This document shows, in pieces, positions 1-7,678 of a stretch of 34,101 bases of DNA (positions within the stretch are counted from its first letter, which is position 1; each line of letters starts with the position of its first letter). The DNA lies in assembly GCA_017938795.1 (NCBI GenBank), contig JAGBAV010000101.1:1-34101 (forward strand), given 5' to 3'. This DNA comes from Clostridia bacterium (GTDB lineage: Bacteria > Bacillota > Clostridia > Christensenellales > Aristaeellaceae). The notes beneath the pieces were generated by a model. That model did no database searches. It was not told the origin of the DNA and saw only the letters and a program-made list of their open reading frames with translations. The position numbers were made by a program, and so were the translations under genes.

Positions 1-2
1 AT

Positions 3-464
3 GATGTTTCAAACAGAATGTGGGTGGGGAGTGTGGCATCTGCTGTACTCACAAAAAAAGGAAATATCTATAAGGGAATATGCATTGATACGGATGGCTC
101 TATAGGAATGTGCGCGGAAAGAAATGCTTTATCAACAATGAGAATGTGGGTGGGGAGTGTGGCATCTGCTGTACTCACAAAAAAAGGAAATATCTATAAG
201 GGAATATGCATTGATACGGATGGCTCTATAGGAATGTGCGCGGAAAGAAATGCTTTATCAACAATGCTTACATATGGCGAAAGTGAGATCACAAAAGTGG
301 TTTCCGTGTATAAAGATGGAAATATCATTCCATCCTGCGGCATTTGCAGAGAATTCATGATGCACTTGGGCGGGGATGTGGAAAATATTGAAATATTATT
401 GGATAAAGAAGGGCGAACAATCAGATTGATTGATCTGATGCCCGAATATCCACGACATAAATAA
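3..464 (+). CDS. Cytidine deaminase-family protein, 5'-partial, with internal duplication
   Basis: The frame is open to the window edge (reads DVSNRMWVG before the first ATG at 18), so the N-terminus lies outside. The zinc-dependent deaminase signature is visible: CAERNAL carries the zinc-binding Cys and catalytic Glu, and PSCGICREF supplies the second Cys pair (CxxC). These enzymes deaminate cytidine/deoxycytidine or, in the blasticidin-S deaminase branch, related nucleosides. The odd feature is an exact 126-bp tandem duplication, so the first catalytic half (MWVGSVAS to NALSTM) occurs twice in frame. The second copy continues into the rest of the domain, so removing one copy would give a normal small deaminase of about 130 residues. 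A real protein with two active-site halves may not fold properly. Family assignment is firm; the exact substrate is not. Confidence 0.8.
   Translation, partial: DVSNRMWVGSVASAVLTKKGNIYKGICIDTDGSIGMCAERNALSTMRMWVGSVASAVLTKKGNIYKGICIDTDGSIGMCAERNALSTMLTYGESEITKVVSVYKDGNIIPSCGICREFMMHLGGDVENIEILLDKEGRTIRLIDLMPEYPRHK
15..266. repeat. Exact 126-bp tandem duplication (2 units)
   Basis: Positions 15-140 and 141-266 are identical over 126 bp and abut directly. The length is a multiple of three, so the reading frame of the deaminase-like gene stays open. The position a few bases from the window edge and the length (close to a common assembly k-mer size minus one) make an assembly artefact as likely as a biological duplication. 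Confidence 0.95.
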
Positions 465-491
465 ACCTCAATTTGCAGACGGAGAAATGAT

Positions 492-1034
492 ATGGGAACG
501 GGTATTCAGATCTGCGGACTGAACGGATGCGGAAAGAGCACCCTCGGCAAAGCCTTGGCCGAAAGAATGGATTTCCACTTTATTGACAATGAGCATCTGT
601 ACTTTTCAAGAACGCATGCGGACGAACCATACACCAACCCCAGATCGCGGGCAGAGGTTGAGAGGCTTCTTATGGAAGAGGTCCGCATACACCCTGATTT
701 TGTCTTTTCTGCTGTTAAGGGTGATTACGGAGAAGAGATTATCCCCCTGTACAGCTATGTTGTCGTGATTGAAGTTCCCAAAGATATCCGTTCACAGAGG
801 GTGAGAAACCGTTCTTTTCAGAAGTTCGGCAGCAGGATGCTCGCGGGCGGGGATCTGCACAGCCAGGAAGAGGCTTTCTTTAAGCTGGCGGAATCAAGAC
901 AGGATGACGATATCGAAGACTGGCTGCAAAAGGTAAACTGCCCTATCATCCGGGTGGATGGAACAAAACCGATCGAGGACAATGTGGCATACATTATTCA
1001 GGCAATAGACAGATTAATTCCAATTTATCGGTGA
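492..1034 (+). CDS. P-loop kinase-like NTPase (AAA_18/adenylate-kinase-like), 180 aa
   Basis: A Walker A loop, GLNGCGKST, lies at residues 9-17 right after the first beta strand, as in small nucleoside/shikimate-type kinases. The middle (VFSAVKGDYGEEIIPLY and VVVIEVP) fits the strand carrying the Walker B position, and the RSQRVRNRSFQKFG stretch resembles a lid with arginines. There are no membrane segments. An ATG follows a weak GGAG 7 bases upstream, and the gene begins 27 bp after the deaminase-like gene and is followed by a broken Nudix gene. The three together look like a nucleotide-metabolism or resistance cassette. The substrate cannot be told from sequence, and an ATPase role other than kinase is possible. 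Confidence 0.75.
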   Translation: MGTGIQICGLNGCGKSTLGKALAERMDFHFIDNEHLYFSRTHADEPYTNPRSRAEVERLLMEEVRIHPDFVFSAVKGDYGEEIIPLYSYVVVIEVPKDIRSQRVRNRSFQKFGSRMLAGGDLHSQEEAFFKLAESRQDDDIEDWLQKVNCPIIRVDGTKPIEDNVAYIIQAIDRLIPIYR

Positions 1035-1040
1035 ACCACC

Positions 1041-1421
1041 ATGATACAATGACTCATTCTGGATGCGGAGAATTATGTGCACGATTTGGAAGAGATCCGG
1101 CGCGTTTGCGTATGAGGCATCATCTTTATCGACGGGAAGCTGTTGACGGTTGAGGATCATTTTGGCGCAGTGAAGCTCCCCGGCGGAGGAATGGACAGCG
1201 GAGAGGATGACCACAGGGCACTGATCCGGGAAGTCAAAGAGGAAACCGGATATGACGTGATTGAAGAAACCATCGTGCCCTTTGGTGAAATTGAAGAAAA
1301 ACGCTTATCCCTGCACGAGCCCATGATATGGCACCAATTCAGCCGTCTGTACTTTTGCGAAGTGTATCCCGGTAAGGGGACATGTGCCTATACAGATAAT
1401 GAAAAGGAATATGGGTTTCGG
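1041..1421 (+). pseudogene. Nudix hydrolase pseudogene (two in-frame stops, 3' truncated)
   Basis: From the ATG at 1041 the frame reads MIQ-stop, LILDAENYVHDLEEIRRVCV-stop, GIIFIDGKLLTVEDHFGAVKLPGGGMDSGE and onward. A complete Nudix box (GGMDSGE, seven residues, REVKEETGY) binds the metal in functional relatives, which hydrolyse nucleoside diphosphates linked to another moiety. TGA codons at 1050-1052 and 1113-1115 break the N-terminal part; the second probably replaced an arginine codon. Homology-like sequence ends at NEKEYGFR (about 1421), where the other strand begins to read as a TnsA-like protein. A shorter translation from 1143 would lack the first strands. This is a decayed gene cut by a rearrangement. 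Confidence 0.75.
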
Positions 1422-1428
1422 CAAGCGC

Positions 1429-1653
1429 TGTATACTCGCTTCCCTCCAGCGGCACATTGCTCCGTATCTCCTGTACGCTGTCGTCGTTCTGAAGCCAATC
1501 CGCACAAGCGTACTGGATCGCATCATACGTCCTGCACACCTCTTTGCTCTTCCCGAGCACCCGCTTTTCACATCTGCCCTTAAAACCTTTCTTGCGCATA
1601 TCCGCAAACCTCTTTTCCGGATTTCTCCCAAATCCGTTCCCCAAAAACAGCAT
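1429..1653 (-). pseudogene. TnsA-like transposase N-terminal fragment
   Basis: On the minus strand, from the ATG at 1653, the frame reads MLFLGNGFGRNPEKRF, then KGRCEKRVLGKSKEVC, RTYDAIQYACADWLQNDD and SVQEIRSNVPLEGSEYT. The pattern 'KSKEVCRTYD.IQYA...L..D.SV.EIR.NVPL' matches my memory of TnsA endonuclease N-terminal domain proteins of Firmicutes Tn7-like elements (TnsA makes the 5' cuts in cut-and-paste Tn7 transposition). Only about 75 residues remain. After EYT (about 1429) the frame runs into antisense of the Nudix gene, so the element was cut there. It lies just inside repeats resembling a Tn7-type right end and reads inward, the usual place and direction of tnsA. Identification is from memory of motif patterns, not a search. 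Confidence 0.55.
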
Positions 1654-1775
1654 TTCACCTTTCTGGGGTTCCCAAATCCAGAACTGGGGAAAGGCGAAAA
1701 TCCTGATGAGGACTGAATTTCTGCATTTCCCGAAAACGTGATTTGGGAATCTCTCTATGTCACGGTGCAAGGTCG

Positions 1776-2021
1776 TTTATCGTGTTTGGGGCAAACTTGT
1801 TTATTCTCAAAACAACCTATTTATTATGCTGTTTTCAGAACGATTTTACATGATAAAATCGCAATTTTACCACGCAAGAAATCCTGATATTACAAGGTTT
1901 TCAGACTCTATGTCTACGAAAAAAGACCTCGAAGATTTTACTCTTCAAGGTCTCATTTTTTATGTAGCTGGAGGATAAACGACTTTGCCCCAAAGAGGAT
2001 AAAGACGTTTGCCTCACGACA
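1776..2021. mobile_element. Candidate Tn7-like transposon right end with TnsB-site-like repeats
   Basis: Three related repeats sit between the TnsA-like fragment and position 2021. One at 1776-1804 contains tttggggcaaa flanked by tttat. An inverted copy at 1973-2003 contains tttgccccaaa flanked by ataaa. A shorter degenerate copy (gataaagacgtttgcctcac) directly follows at 1999-2018. The outer boundary would be ..GACGACA or its reverse TGTCGT, matching the TGT/ACA ends of Tn7-family elements. The rest of the element (left end, tnsB, tnsC and target-selector genes) is missing. The inferred end lies only 7 bp from the guaA-like repeat at 2029. Confidence 0.5.
1924..1960. terminator. Bidirectional intrinsic terminator inside the transposon end
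   Basis: An 11-bp stem (gacctcgaaga with tcttcaaggtc, one G-T pair) has A's on its left and TTTTTT after it, so it could stop transcription in both directions. Inside a transposon end this would insulate the element from outside reading. Confidence 0.75.
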
Positions 2022-2028
2022 ATGTTAT

Positions 2029-2040
2029 TTATTCCCACTC
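2029..2040. repeat. Candidate attL: copy of the guaA 3' end
   Basis: The sequence ttattcccactc is identical to the last codons and stop of guaA at 18699-18710 (minus strand GAGTGGGAATAA) and in the same orientation. The 3' end of guaA is a known integration site for Tn5801-like and other elements with tyrosine integrases, with a core of this kind. The neighbouring 2041-2194 stretch is AT-rich with no gene seen. Confidence 0.65.
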
Positions 2041-2194
2041 GGCAAGTTTATATGTTTACTAAGTAAATTTGTTTAGTTTTCAGGCATCTACACCTGTTTT
2101 TTCTTTTTTTGTGGCTGCTTTCTCAGATTATATCACAGATTTCAGTATCAAAACAGTATCAACCATATGATTCTTTGAAATCTCTTATATGAAT

Positions 2195-3406
2195 TTAATA
2201 CGCGTCGCTCAGCAGGAAGTCAGCAACGTGCATCGTGATAATCCCCTCGTAATTGCCGCCCGCAAACGCATCCGTGCGCAAAACATACTTCGGATAGTTA
2301 TCACGGATTTCAAGCAATCGTTCGTACTCGCGCTTCTCCGTCTTTTCTGACTCGATGCGTTGCGTGACCTGCACATAGAGTTTCTCGTTCTGGCGGGCTG
2401 CAACAAAGTCCACTTCACCGTCGCTGGTCTTGCCGATATGGACGGTATATCCACGGCGGCACAGCTCAAGATAGACGACGTTTTCGAGGCTGCTCGCAAC
2501 AGTATCATCGTTGTAACCCAGAACGCTGTAGCGAAGAGCGGTATCAGCCAGATAGAACTTCTCCTGCGTTTTCAGAATCTCTCTGCCCTGAAGATCATAC
2601 CGGGAACAACGATACAGCAGATAGGCCTTCTCCAGCTTTTCAAGATAGCTGTATACCGTCTCGTTATCCAGCGATCGGCGCTCTGCTTTCAGATAATCGG
2701 AAATCGACTTGGCAGAGAAAGTGTTTCCGACATTATTGAAGGTATACCGGACAACCCGCTCCAGCTGATCGATCTTGCGCACCTGGTTGCGCTTGACGAT
2801 ATCCGAGAAAATTGTGGAATTGTAAATATCCCGAACGATGGTGTATACCTCGTCCTGCCCATACGCCTGCAGGTGCGTTGCAGGAAAACCGCCCAAGCGA
2901 ATGTAGTTGGCAAATTCCTTATGGATATCTTCAATGGCCGCGTACTGACGCTTGAATGTCAGATACTCTCGGAAGGAAAGCGTGTAGATTCTGAACGCTA
3001 CATACCGTCCGGTCAGATAGGTGGAAATCTCAGAGGACATCATGCGGGAGTTGGAGCCAGTCACGTACAGACCCACATCAAAATCGGAGGCCAGAGAATT
3101 GACGACCTTTTCCCAGCCTTCGATTTCCTGCATTTCATCCAGAAAGAAATAGGTCCTTCCATGAGGGCATATCCTGCTTTTCAGCTCCTGATACATCTGC
3201 TTCGCCGTCATGTCCTCATATTCCATGGAATCAAAGCGATAGCTGACGATCTGCTCCTGGAGAATCCCTTTCTCGCTGCGCAGCTTCTCCATGATCATTT
3301 TGAGAATCGTGGACTTACCGCAGCGGCGAACGCCGGTCAGGATTTTTACAAACGGCGTATCCGCATACGCCATAATTCTTTCTACATAAAGTGGTCTGTC
3401 AATCAT
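2195..3406 (-). CDS. AAA_14 / DUF4143 family ATPase, 403 aa
   Basis: Starting at MIDRPLYVERI, the protein has a Walker A loop GVRRCGKST at residues 25-33, a Walker B-like TYFFLDEMQE near residue 90, a sensor-like YVTGSNSRM, and then the 'LTGR...L.FREYL' strand typical of this family. The C-terminal half is a DUF4143 domain (winged-helix plus a nuclease-like fold ending with EVDFVA and YVQVTQ). Such ATPases are widespread in bacteria and archaea, often near mobile DNA, with no settled function. I chose the ATG at 3406 because GGAGG lies 8 bases upstream; the GTG and ATG just before it are too close. It is transcribed toward the island edge, after the LuxR gene, with its own predicted promoter. 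Confidence 0.85.
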   Translation of the reverse strand: MIDRPLYVERIMAYADTPFVKILTGVRRCGKSTILKMIMEKLRSEKGILQEQIVSYRFDSMEYEDMTAKQMYQELKSRICPHGRTYFFLDEMQEIEGWEKVVNSLASDFDVGLYVTGSNSRMMSSEISTYLTGRYVAFRIYTLSFREYLTFKRQYAAIEDIHKEFANYIRLGGFPATHLQAYGQDEVYTIVRDIYNSTIFSDIVKRNQVRKIDQLERVVRYTFNNVGNTFSAKSISDYLKAERRSLDNETVYSYLEKLEKAYLLYRCSRYDLQGREILKTQEKFYLADTALRYSVLGYNDDTVASSLENVVYLELCRRGYTVHIGKTSDGEVDFVAARQNEKLYVQVTQRIESEKTEKREYERLLEIRDNYPKYVLRTDAFAGGNYEGIITMHVADFLLSDAY

Positions 3407-3459
3407 GCCCATCACCTCCGTCTGTATATAGTATGCCGCAACACAGCCAAAAAATCAAG

Positions 3460-3488
3460 AAGTTTTGCGATTATAAACCGCAAAACTT
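3460..3488. promoter_or_regulatory. Perfect 10-bp dyad between regulator and ATPase genes
   Basis: The sequences aagttttgcg and cgcaaaactt are perfect inverted repeats separated by 9 bases. Read on the minus strand the hairpin is followed by CTTGATTTTTT, so it may end the LuxR-MFS transcript. It also lies right after the predicted -10 of the ATPase promoter and could be an operator. The sequence alone does not decide. Confidence 0.5.
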
Positions 3489-3490
3489 TT

Positions 3491-3519
3491 ATATTATGCG
3501 CGAATTTGCGAATAGGCAA
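3491..3519 (-). promoter_or_regulatory. Predicted promoter for the AAA_14 ATPase gene
   Basis: On the minus strand, TTGCCT (-35) and TAATAT (-10) are separated by exactly 17 bases, about 85 bp upstream of the chosen start. The dyad at 3460-3488 overlaps the expected transcript start. Confidence 0.5.
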
Positions 3520-3619
3520 CCGAAAACATAATACCCTTCTGCCGACTTTATACTTGATGATGAATGATTCTGTGCTTCTTTTCCTGCTGCAAGCAAAACA
3601 CAAATGTTTCTAAGCAAAT

Positions 3620-5083
3620 TCAAACGTTTCCGGATTTCTGTCGGTTCACAAGCACCGCAACCTCCATGCGGCTGTGCACGTTCAGCTTCTTATAAATCTT
3701 CTTCGTATGGTCGTTGACGGTATGCGGGGAAATGAACAGTACGCCTGCGATTTCCGCATTGGAAAATCCGCGCGCAATCAGGTCCACAACTTCCATCTCC
3801 CGCTTGGAAAGGCATGCAAGAAGCGAGTCCTCAACGATCACTTCCGCATCAAGCATTTCTTCCGTCTTTTCCTGTATGTCATCTTCCTGCTTCGGCACTG
3901 CTTCCACGGCTTGCTCCATCAGTCCGCTGCTTTCAGGAATCTTCCGGTGCAGCGTATAAAGGAAGAACGGCTCAACCTGCAAATAGAGAATCACCAGAAT
4001 CACCATGATCACCGCATAGGCCAGACAAAGCATCGCAGGCGCAGCGCGGAATATTTCTACCATGCTGCCCTGCACCAGCACCGCAACCAGTGCAAGCGCG
4101 ATGATCACAGGAGAAATATACCTTGACGGATACGACTTTATCAGCACCAGACCATACAGCGGAAGCATCTGGCATGGCAGCACGCCCACGCCGATCATCG
4201 CGCAGGAAACTCCCCCTAACATCGGAACATACGACGCCACATACATCAGCAGGAAACCGATACAGCCAATCCCGATGCAGACGGAAATGCTGCGGAATGG
4301 ATGAACCTCTCTCTTCTTATACAGCAAATAGATCAACGCGCTTGCCGCCGCGTCCACCAGATACATGACAAAAACGCCATGCTCCACCTGCGCAGCGATG
4401 GACGGACCGGAAACCGCCATCAGCGCGCTGACAAACACCAGAATACCGGTGCCGGCCAGCATCTTTCTCGGCGCAATCAGGCCGCTCCCCTTGCCCACGT
4501 ATTGCGGGCAGGCCTGGGCAGCAGCAGGTAAATAGAACGCAAAGCGCAGCAACCCAAGCAGCGCTGCCACCGTAACCAGGCGGAAAACCGGAAATGTCAC
4601 CGGAATCAGGTCGTTCTGAACCACCGCAATCAGCGCAAGAGCTAAACCATATCCCGCAGTAAGCGCCGTGACCGCGCTCTCTTCCGAAAAGAAATTGACG
4701 ATGATAAACGTCTCAAATCCGATCATCACGCAGCAGCAGAATACATGCGCATAGATAAGCCCTCTGAGCATTCCATCCGGAAGCGGAAGGAACAATCCGA
4801 GCACCGTCATGAGCGCAGCCATCGTCCCCATTCGCTCCGCCCATACCACGCGGCGCGGCAGGAAGATCATGATGAGAATGGACACGACATAGCTCACAGC
4901 GATCAGCGCCGTCAGGTTGTCCATGTTGATCGGAAGGGGCGTTCTGCCGTTGACTGTCAGCGCAGGCCCCATGAAATAGATGAAGCCCATCTGCCAAAAA
5001 CTAAACATGGCAAAACCAAACAGCTTCTTCAAACTGTAGTTCTGACGTTTCCTCTGGTTGTCCAAAAGGATCATATCATTCAC
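3620..5083 (-). CDS. LuxR-family regulator with N-terminal polytopic membrane domain, 487 aa
   Basis: Residues about 20-390 are a chain of around ten to twelve hydrophobic helices like a major-facilitator transporter (for example [18 protein letters not shown] and [13 protein letters not shown]). A short acidic linker ([10 protein letters not shown]) leads to a C-terminal LuxR helix-turn-helix: [45 protein letters not shown]. The membrane part probably senses a signal or small molecule while the C-terminal domain binds DNA; related proteins occur in Eggerthella and Clostridia, ligands unknown. A GTG start at 5083 has AGGGG 8 bases upstream. It is divergent from a small LuxR gene and the zinc-ribbon operon, its likely targets. 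There are no receiver-domain aspartates, so it is not a classical response regulator. Confidence 0.85.
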   Translation of the reverse strand: MNDMILLDNQRKRQNYSLKKLFGFAMFSFWQMGFIYFMGPALTVNGRTPLPINMDNLTALIAVSYVVSILIMIFLPRRVVWAERMGTMAALMTVLGLFLPLPDGMLRGLIYAHVFCCCVMIGFETFIIVNFFSEESAVTALTAGYGLALALIAVVQNDLIPVTFPVFRLVTVAALLGLLRFAFYLPAAAQACPQYVGKGSGLIAPRKMLAGTGILVFVSALMAVSGPSIAAQVEHGVFVMYLVDAAASALIYLLYKKREVHPFRSISVCIGIGCIGFLLMYVASYVPMLGGVSCAMIGVGVLPCQMLPLYGLVLIKSYPSRYISPVIIALALVAVLVQGSMVEIFRAAPAMLCLAYAVIMVILVILYLQVEPFFLYTLHRKIPESSGLMEQAVEAVPKQEDDIQEKTEEMLDAEVIVEDSLLACLSKREMEVVDLIARGFSNAEIAGVLFISPHTVNDHTKKIYKKLNVHSRMEVAVLVNRQKSGNV

Positions 5084-5139
5084 TGTAACATCCCCTGTTC
5101 TGGCAAATATCCTCTGAATTATGGTAGGAAACCTGTAAA

Positions 5140-5185
5140 CCCCTTAAACAAGGGATTTTTTTCTACCCTGATGAAACGGTATAAT
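5140..5185 (+). promoter_or_regulatory. Terminator-like hairpin followed by promoter -10 in the divergent region
   Basis: A short stem (ccctt/aaggg, loop aaac) with seven T's ends at 5162. TATAAT follows at 5180-5185 with no clear -35, as expected for an activator-dependent promoter. It drives the LuxR/zinc-ribbon operon, with the first start codon 110 bp downstream. The same 212-bp region must hold the promoter of the divergent regulator gene. Confidence 0.45.
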
Positions 5186-5295
5186 TCAATCAAACATGAA
5201 TCATGGGATGTCTATATCATAACAGATGCATTCATTCAGATCAACACAAATGCAAAGGGACGACAGCACAAAACCTTCTGAGAAGGGGGGAAACA

Positions 5296-5574
5296 ATGGA
5301 AAACAAGGCAGACAACAAGCTGGGCTTTTTTGAGTATCTGACACTGGCCAAGCAGGAATTCCGCGCCATCCAGACGACATACCCCGAATTTGCCAGATTA
5401 TCCCCACGGGAGCTTGAAGTATTTGCCCATTTGCTCACAGACAAGACGCAGGAAGAAATCGCAAAAGAACTCTCCGTCAGCAGTTCATCCATTCATTTTC
5501 ACTGCAAGAACATCTACAAAAAACTGGAAGTATCCAGCAGAAAACAGATTCTGATCCGTTATAAAAATCTGTAA
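5296..5574 (+). CDS. Stand-alone LuxR-type DNA-binding protein, 92 aa
   Basis: After a 35-residue N-terminal segment, the protein is just a LuxR helix-turn-helix: LSPRELEVFAHLLTDKT, QEEIAKELSVS, SSSIHFHCKNIYKKLEV. There is no receiver or ligand domain, so it resembles GerE-like orphan regulators. The ATG at 5296 follows a strong AAGGGGGG; upstream in-frame codons lack a ribosome binding site. It is first in an apparent operon with three zinc-ribbon genes (17 bp before the next start) and divergent from the membrane LuxR regulator, whose DNA-binding domain resembles its own. It may act with or against that protein on the shared promoter region. This role is inferred from position only. Confidence 0.85.
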   Translation: MENKADNKLGFFEYLTLAKQEFRAIQTTYPEFARLSPRELEVFAHLLTDKTQEEIAKELSVSSSSIHFHCKNIYKKLEVSSRKQILIRYKNL

Positions 5575-5591
5575 GCCATAGGAGGATGATC

Positions 5592-6461
5592 ATGAGTTTC
5601 CTGAAAAGAACGCTTCGCAACGCCGTCAGCAGAGGACTGAGCGACGCCATCGGCAAAGCTGTTCAGCAGGCTGTGGAGCCCAAAGCGACGGAATACGTCA
5701 ACAAAGCCGCCGGACATTTTGAGCAGGCGGCAGGCAACGCCCAGCAGCAAACCCGTCGAAGTACAGCAGGTCTTGAGGGCGCTTTCGCCAATCTGGAGCG
5801 CACCATGCAGAGCTATGCCACACAGCTGGGCCAGAACATGAAGGTCTGTCCCGGTTGCGGACAACCCTCCCCGGCAGATAAAAAATTCTGTCCCGGCTGC
5901 GGCACAAAGCTGCCGGAGCAGACGCTGGCGCAAAGCGCCGTCTGTCCATCCTGCGGAAAGCAGAACAGCCTGGGCATGAAATTCTGTGATAACTGCGGTT
6001 CCAAGCTGCCTGCCGCTGTCCAGGAGGAAGAGATGGCAGCGCAGAAAAACGTTGCTGTCATGGCTCAGTGGGATACGCTTCTCCCGCAGTATCCCAGATG
6101 GTGCTGCGGCGGTTCGCAACTGTGCATCGAGGAGTACGGCGAGGACGGCGTCGTTTTCAGCGCCAGCTTCAGCGGCAATGCCCAGGCTGCCCGCCGCGCC
6201 GTCGAGCAGTACCGCCAGATTCTTCTGCAAAACGGATTCCGTCAGGCAGGACAGTATCCCAGCATTGAACAGCTTTTCAAGCGGATCGACGGCGTGGTCT
6301 ACAATGTCGATACCGAGCATTGCTTTGAGGGCGATCCCGACTGCGCCTGCATCGGCTTCTACCGCCGGGAACCGCATGGAGGATATGACTATGTGAAGCC
6401 GGAGCCCAGAAGAAACGCGGATGTCGATCTGAATGACATCCGAAAACTGTTCAAATTCTGA
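5592..6461 (+). CDS. Double zinc-ribbon protein, 289 aa
   Basis: The N-terminus (about 80 residues) is Ala/Gln-rich and helical (SRGLSDAIGKAVQQAVEP). Two zinc-ribbon units follow, each with two CxxC knuckles: CPGCGQPSPADKKFCPGCG and CPSCGKQNSLGMKFCDNCG. The C-terminal 150 residues form an unassigned domain (WDTLLPQYPRWCCGG and CIEEYGEDGVVFSASF) ending in DIRKLFKF. I see no membrane segment. The ATG at 5592 is used because AGGAGG lies 6 bases upstream; the ATG at 5586 overlaps that site. Zinc ribbons of this kind usually mediate protein contacts. It sits in an operon with two membrane zinc-ribbon proteins. The function is not known to me. Confidence 0.8.
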   Translation: MSFLKRTLRNAVSRGLSDAIGKAVQQAVEPKATEYVNKAAGHFEQAAGNAQQQTRRSTAGLEGAFANLERTMQSYATQLGQNMKVCPGCGQPSPADKKFCPGCGTKLPEQTLAQSAVCPSCGKQNSLGMKFCDNCGSKLPAAVQEEEMAAQKNVAVMAQWDTLLPQYPRWCCGGSQLCIEEYGEDGVVFSASFSGNAQAARRAVEQYRQILLQNGFRQAGQYPSIEQLFKRIDGVVYNVDTEHCFEGDPDCACIGFYRREPHGGYDYVKPEPRRNADVDLNDIRKLFKF

Positions 6462-6490
6462 CATTCAAATTCTGAAGGAGGGAATTCTCA

Positions 6491-7651
6491 ATGAACGCTG
6501 AGCAGCTTTTCCGCAAAACAATGCCTTTCTGCATGGCAAAGTGCGCCCTGGGCGGCGTCATGGTACTGATCATGGGCCTGCTGCTGGCCATCTTCGCCGG
6601 TATTGGCTGGCTCTTTGGTGATACGGGGCTTTTCATCGGCTTCCTCATCTGGTGCGGCAGCATTAAATATGTGCATCTGCTTATCATGAACTACGTAGGC
6701 TATCTGTTCAAGGCCGGACACATTGCTGTGCTTGCCGAAGTAGCTGCGACGGGACAGGTTCCCTCCAATCAGGTTGAATATGGAAAAGAACTGGTCAAGG
6801 AACGCTTTGTTACCGCCAACGTATACCTTGCTCTGGATAAACTGATTGCCGGCGCGGTCAAGCAGATTCAAAGAAAGATTGAAAAGGCTAGCAACTATCT
6901 CGATTTCATTCCTGGTATGGATAAGGCCGCAAGTCTCGTCAAATGGTTTGTTGAGCTGTCCCTTGGCTATATCGACGAATGCTGTCTGGGCTATACGTTC
7001 TATCAATCTCAGCAGGGGGCTTTTCAGAGCGCCTGTGACGGCGTTGTGATCTACGCGCAGAACGTCAAGCACCTGCTCAAAAACGCAGCCATGACCATGC
7101 TCAAACTGATTCTCGCTACGCTGGCCGCTGTATTGGTCATTTTCATTCCCGTGGGTGTGCTGTTCAAGCTCCTCAGGTGGAGCGGACTGTTCGCCTTTGT
7201 GCTTGCCTGCCTGATCGCATGGGTGGTCAAGTTCGCTTTCCTGGACAGCTATGTGCTCTGTCAGACGATGGCGGGCTATATGGCTGTTGCGCCCACCACG
7301 CAAATCACCTTTGATCTGTACGGCAGTCTCTGCCGCATTTCCTCCAGCTTCAAGGAGATGTGGGAAAAAGCAAAGGCTGAAGGCGGCTACAGTACACAGC
7401 CCGATTATACTGCGCCCGCCCATGACACGTCCGCTTACGAAGCGCCTGCATATCAAACAAGCGCATACGAAACGCCTGCATACCAAGCGTCTGTCCATGA
7501 TGAAGTTTCCGAAGAAATGCCTGCCGTATACGAAGCGCCGCAAATCTCGCAGACCCCGACTCGCCGTTCAAGAGGCAAATTCTGCGGAAACTGCGGCGCA
7601 AAAAACGAAAGCACTGCGGGCTTCTGCGGTTCCTGCGGCGCAAAACTGTAA
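6491..7651 (+). CDS. Membrane protein with C-terminal zinc ribbon, 386 aa
   Basis: Two membrane helices near the N-terminus (ALGGVMVLIMGLLLAIFAG and the segment FIGFLIWCGSIKYVHLLI) are followed by a soluble helical region, then two more (LILATLAAVLVIFIPVGVL and FAFVLACLIAWVVKFAFL). A Tyr/Ala/Pro-rich linker with degenerate repeats (YEAPAYQTSAYETPAYQ) leads to a terminal zinc ribbon, FCGNCGAKNESTAGFCGSCG. The ribosome binding site GAAGGAGGG precedes the ATG at 6491. It lies 29 bp after the double zinc-ribbon gene and 27 bp before the next one. The family is one often annotated only as zinc-ribbon domain-containing; a role in membrane stress or transport is a guess. Confidence 0.8.
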   Translation: MNAEQLFRKTMPFCMAKCALGGVMVLIMGLLLAIFAGIGWLFGDTGLFIGFLIWCGSIKYVHLLIMNYVGYLFKAGHIAVLAEVAATGQVPSNQVEYGKELVKERFVTANVYLALDKLIAGAVKQIQRKIEKASNYLDFIPGMDKAASLVKWFVELSLGYIDECCLGYTFYQSQQGAFQSACDGVVIYAQNVKHLLKNAAMTMLKLILATLAAVLVIFIPVGVLFKLLRWSGLFAFVLACLIAWVVKFAFLDSYVLCQTMAGYMAVAPTTQITFDLYGSLCRISSSFKEMWEKAKAEGGYSTQPDYTAPAHDTSAYEAPAYQTSAYETPAYQASVHDEVSEEMPAVYEAPQISQTPTRRSRGKFCGNCGAKNESTAGFCGSCGAKL

Positions 7652-7678
7652 TCAATCCTGTATGAACGGAGGATCACT

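Noticed and set aside
1757-1978. 73-codon plus-strand frame
   Set aside because: It crosses a terminator and transposon-end repeats and has no ribosome binding site.
2360-3613. Long plus-strand open frame of 417 codons
   Set aside because: It is the antisense shadow of the AAA_14 ATPase gene, which has all expected motifs on the minus strand.
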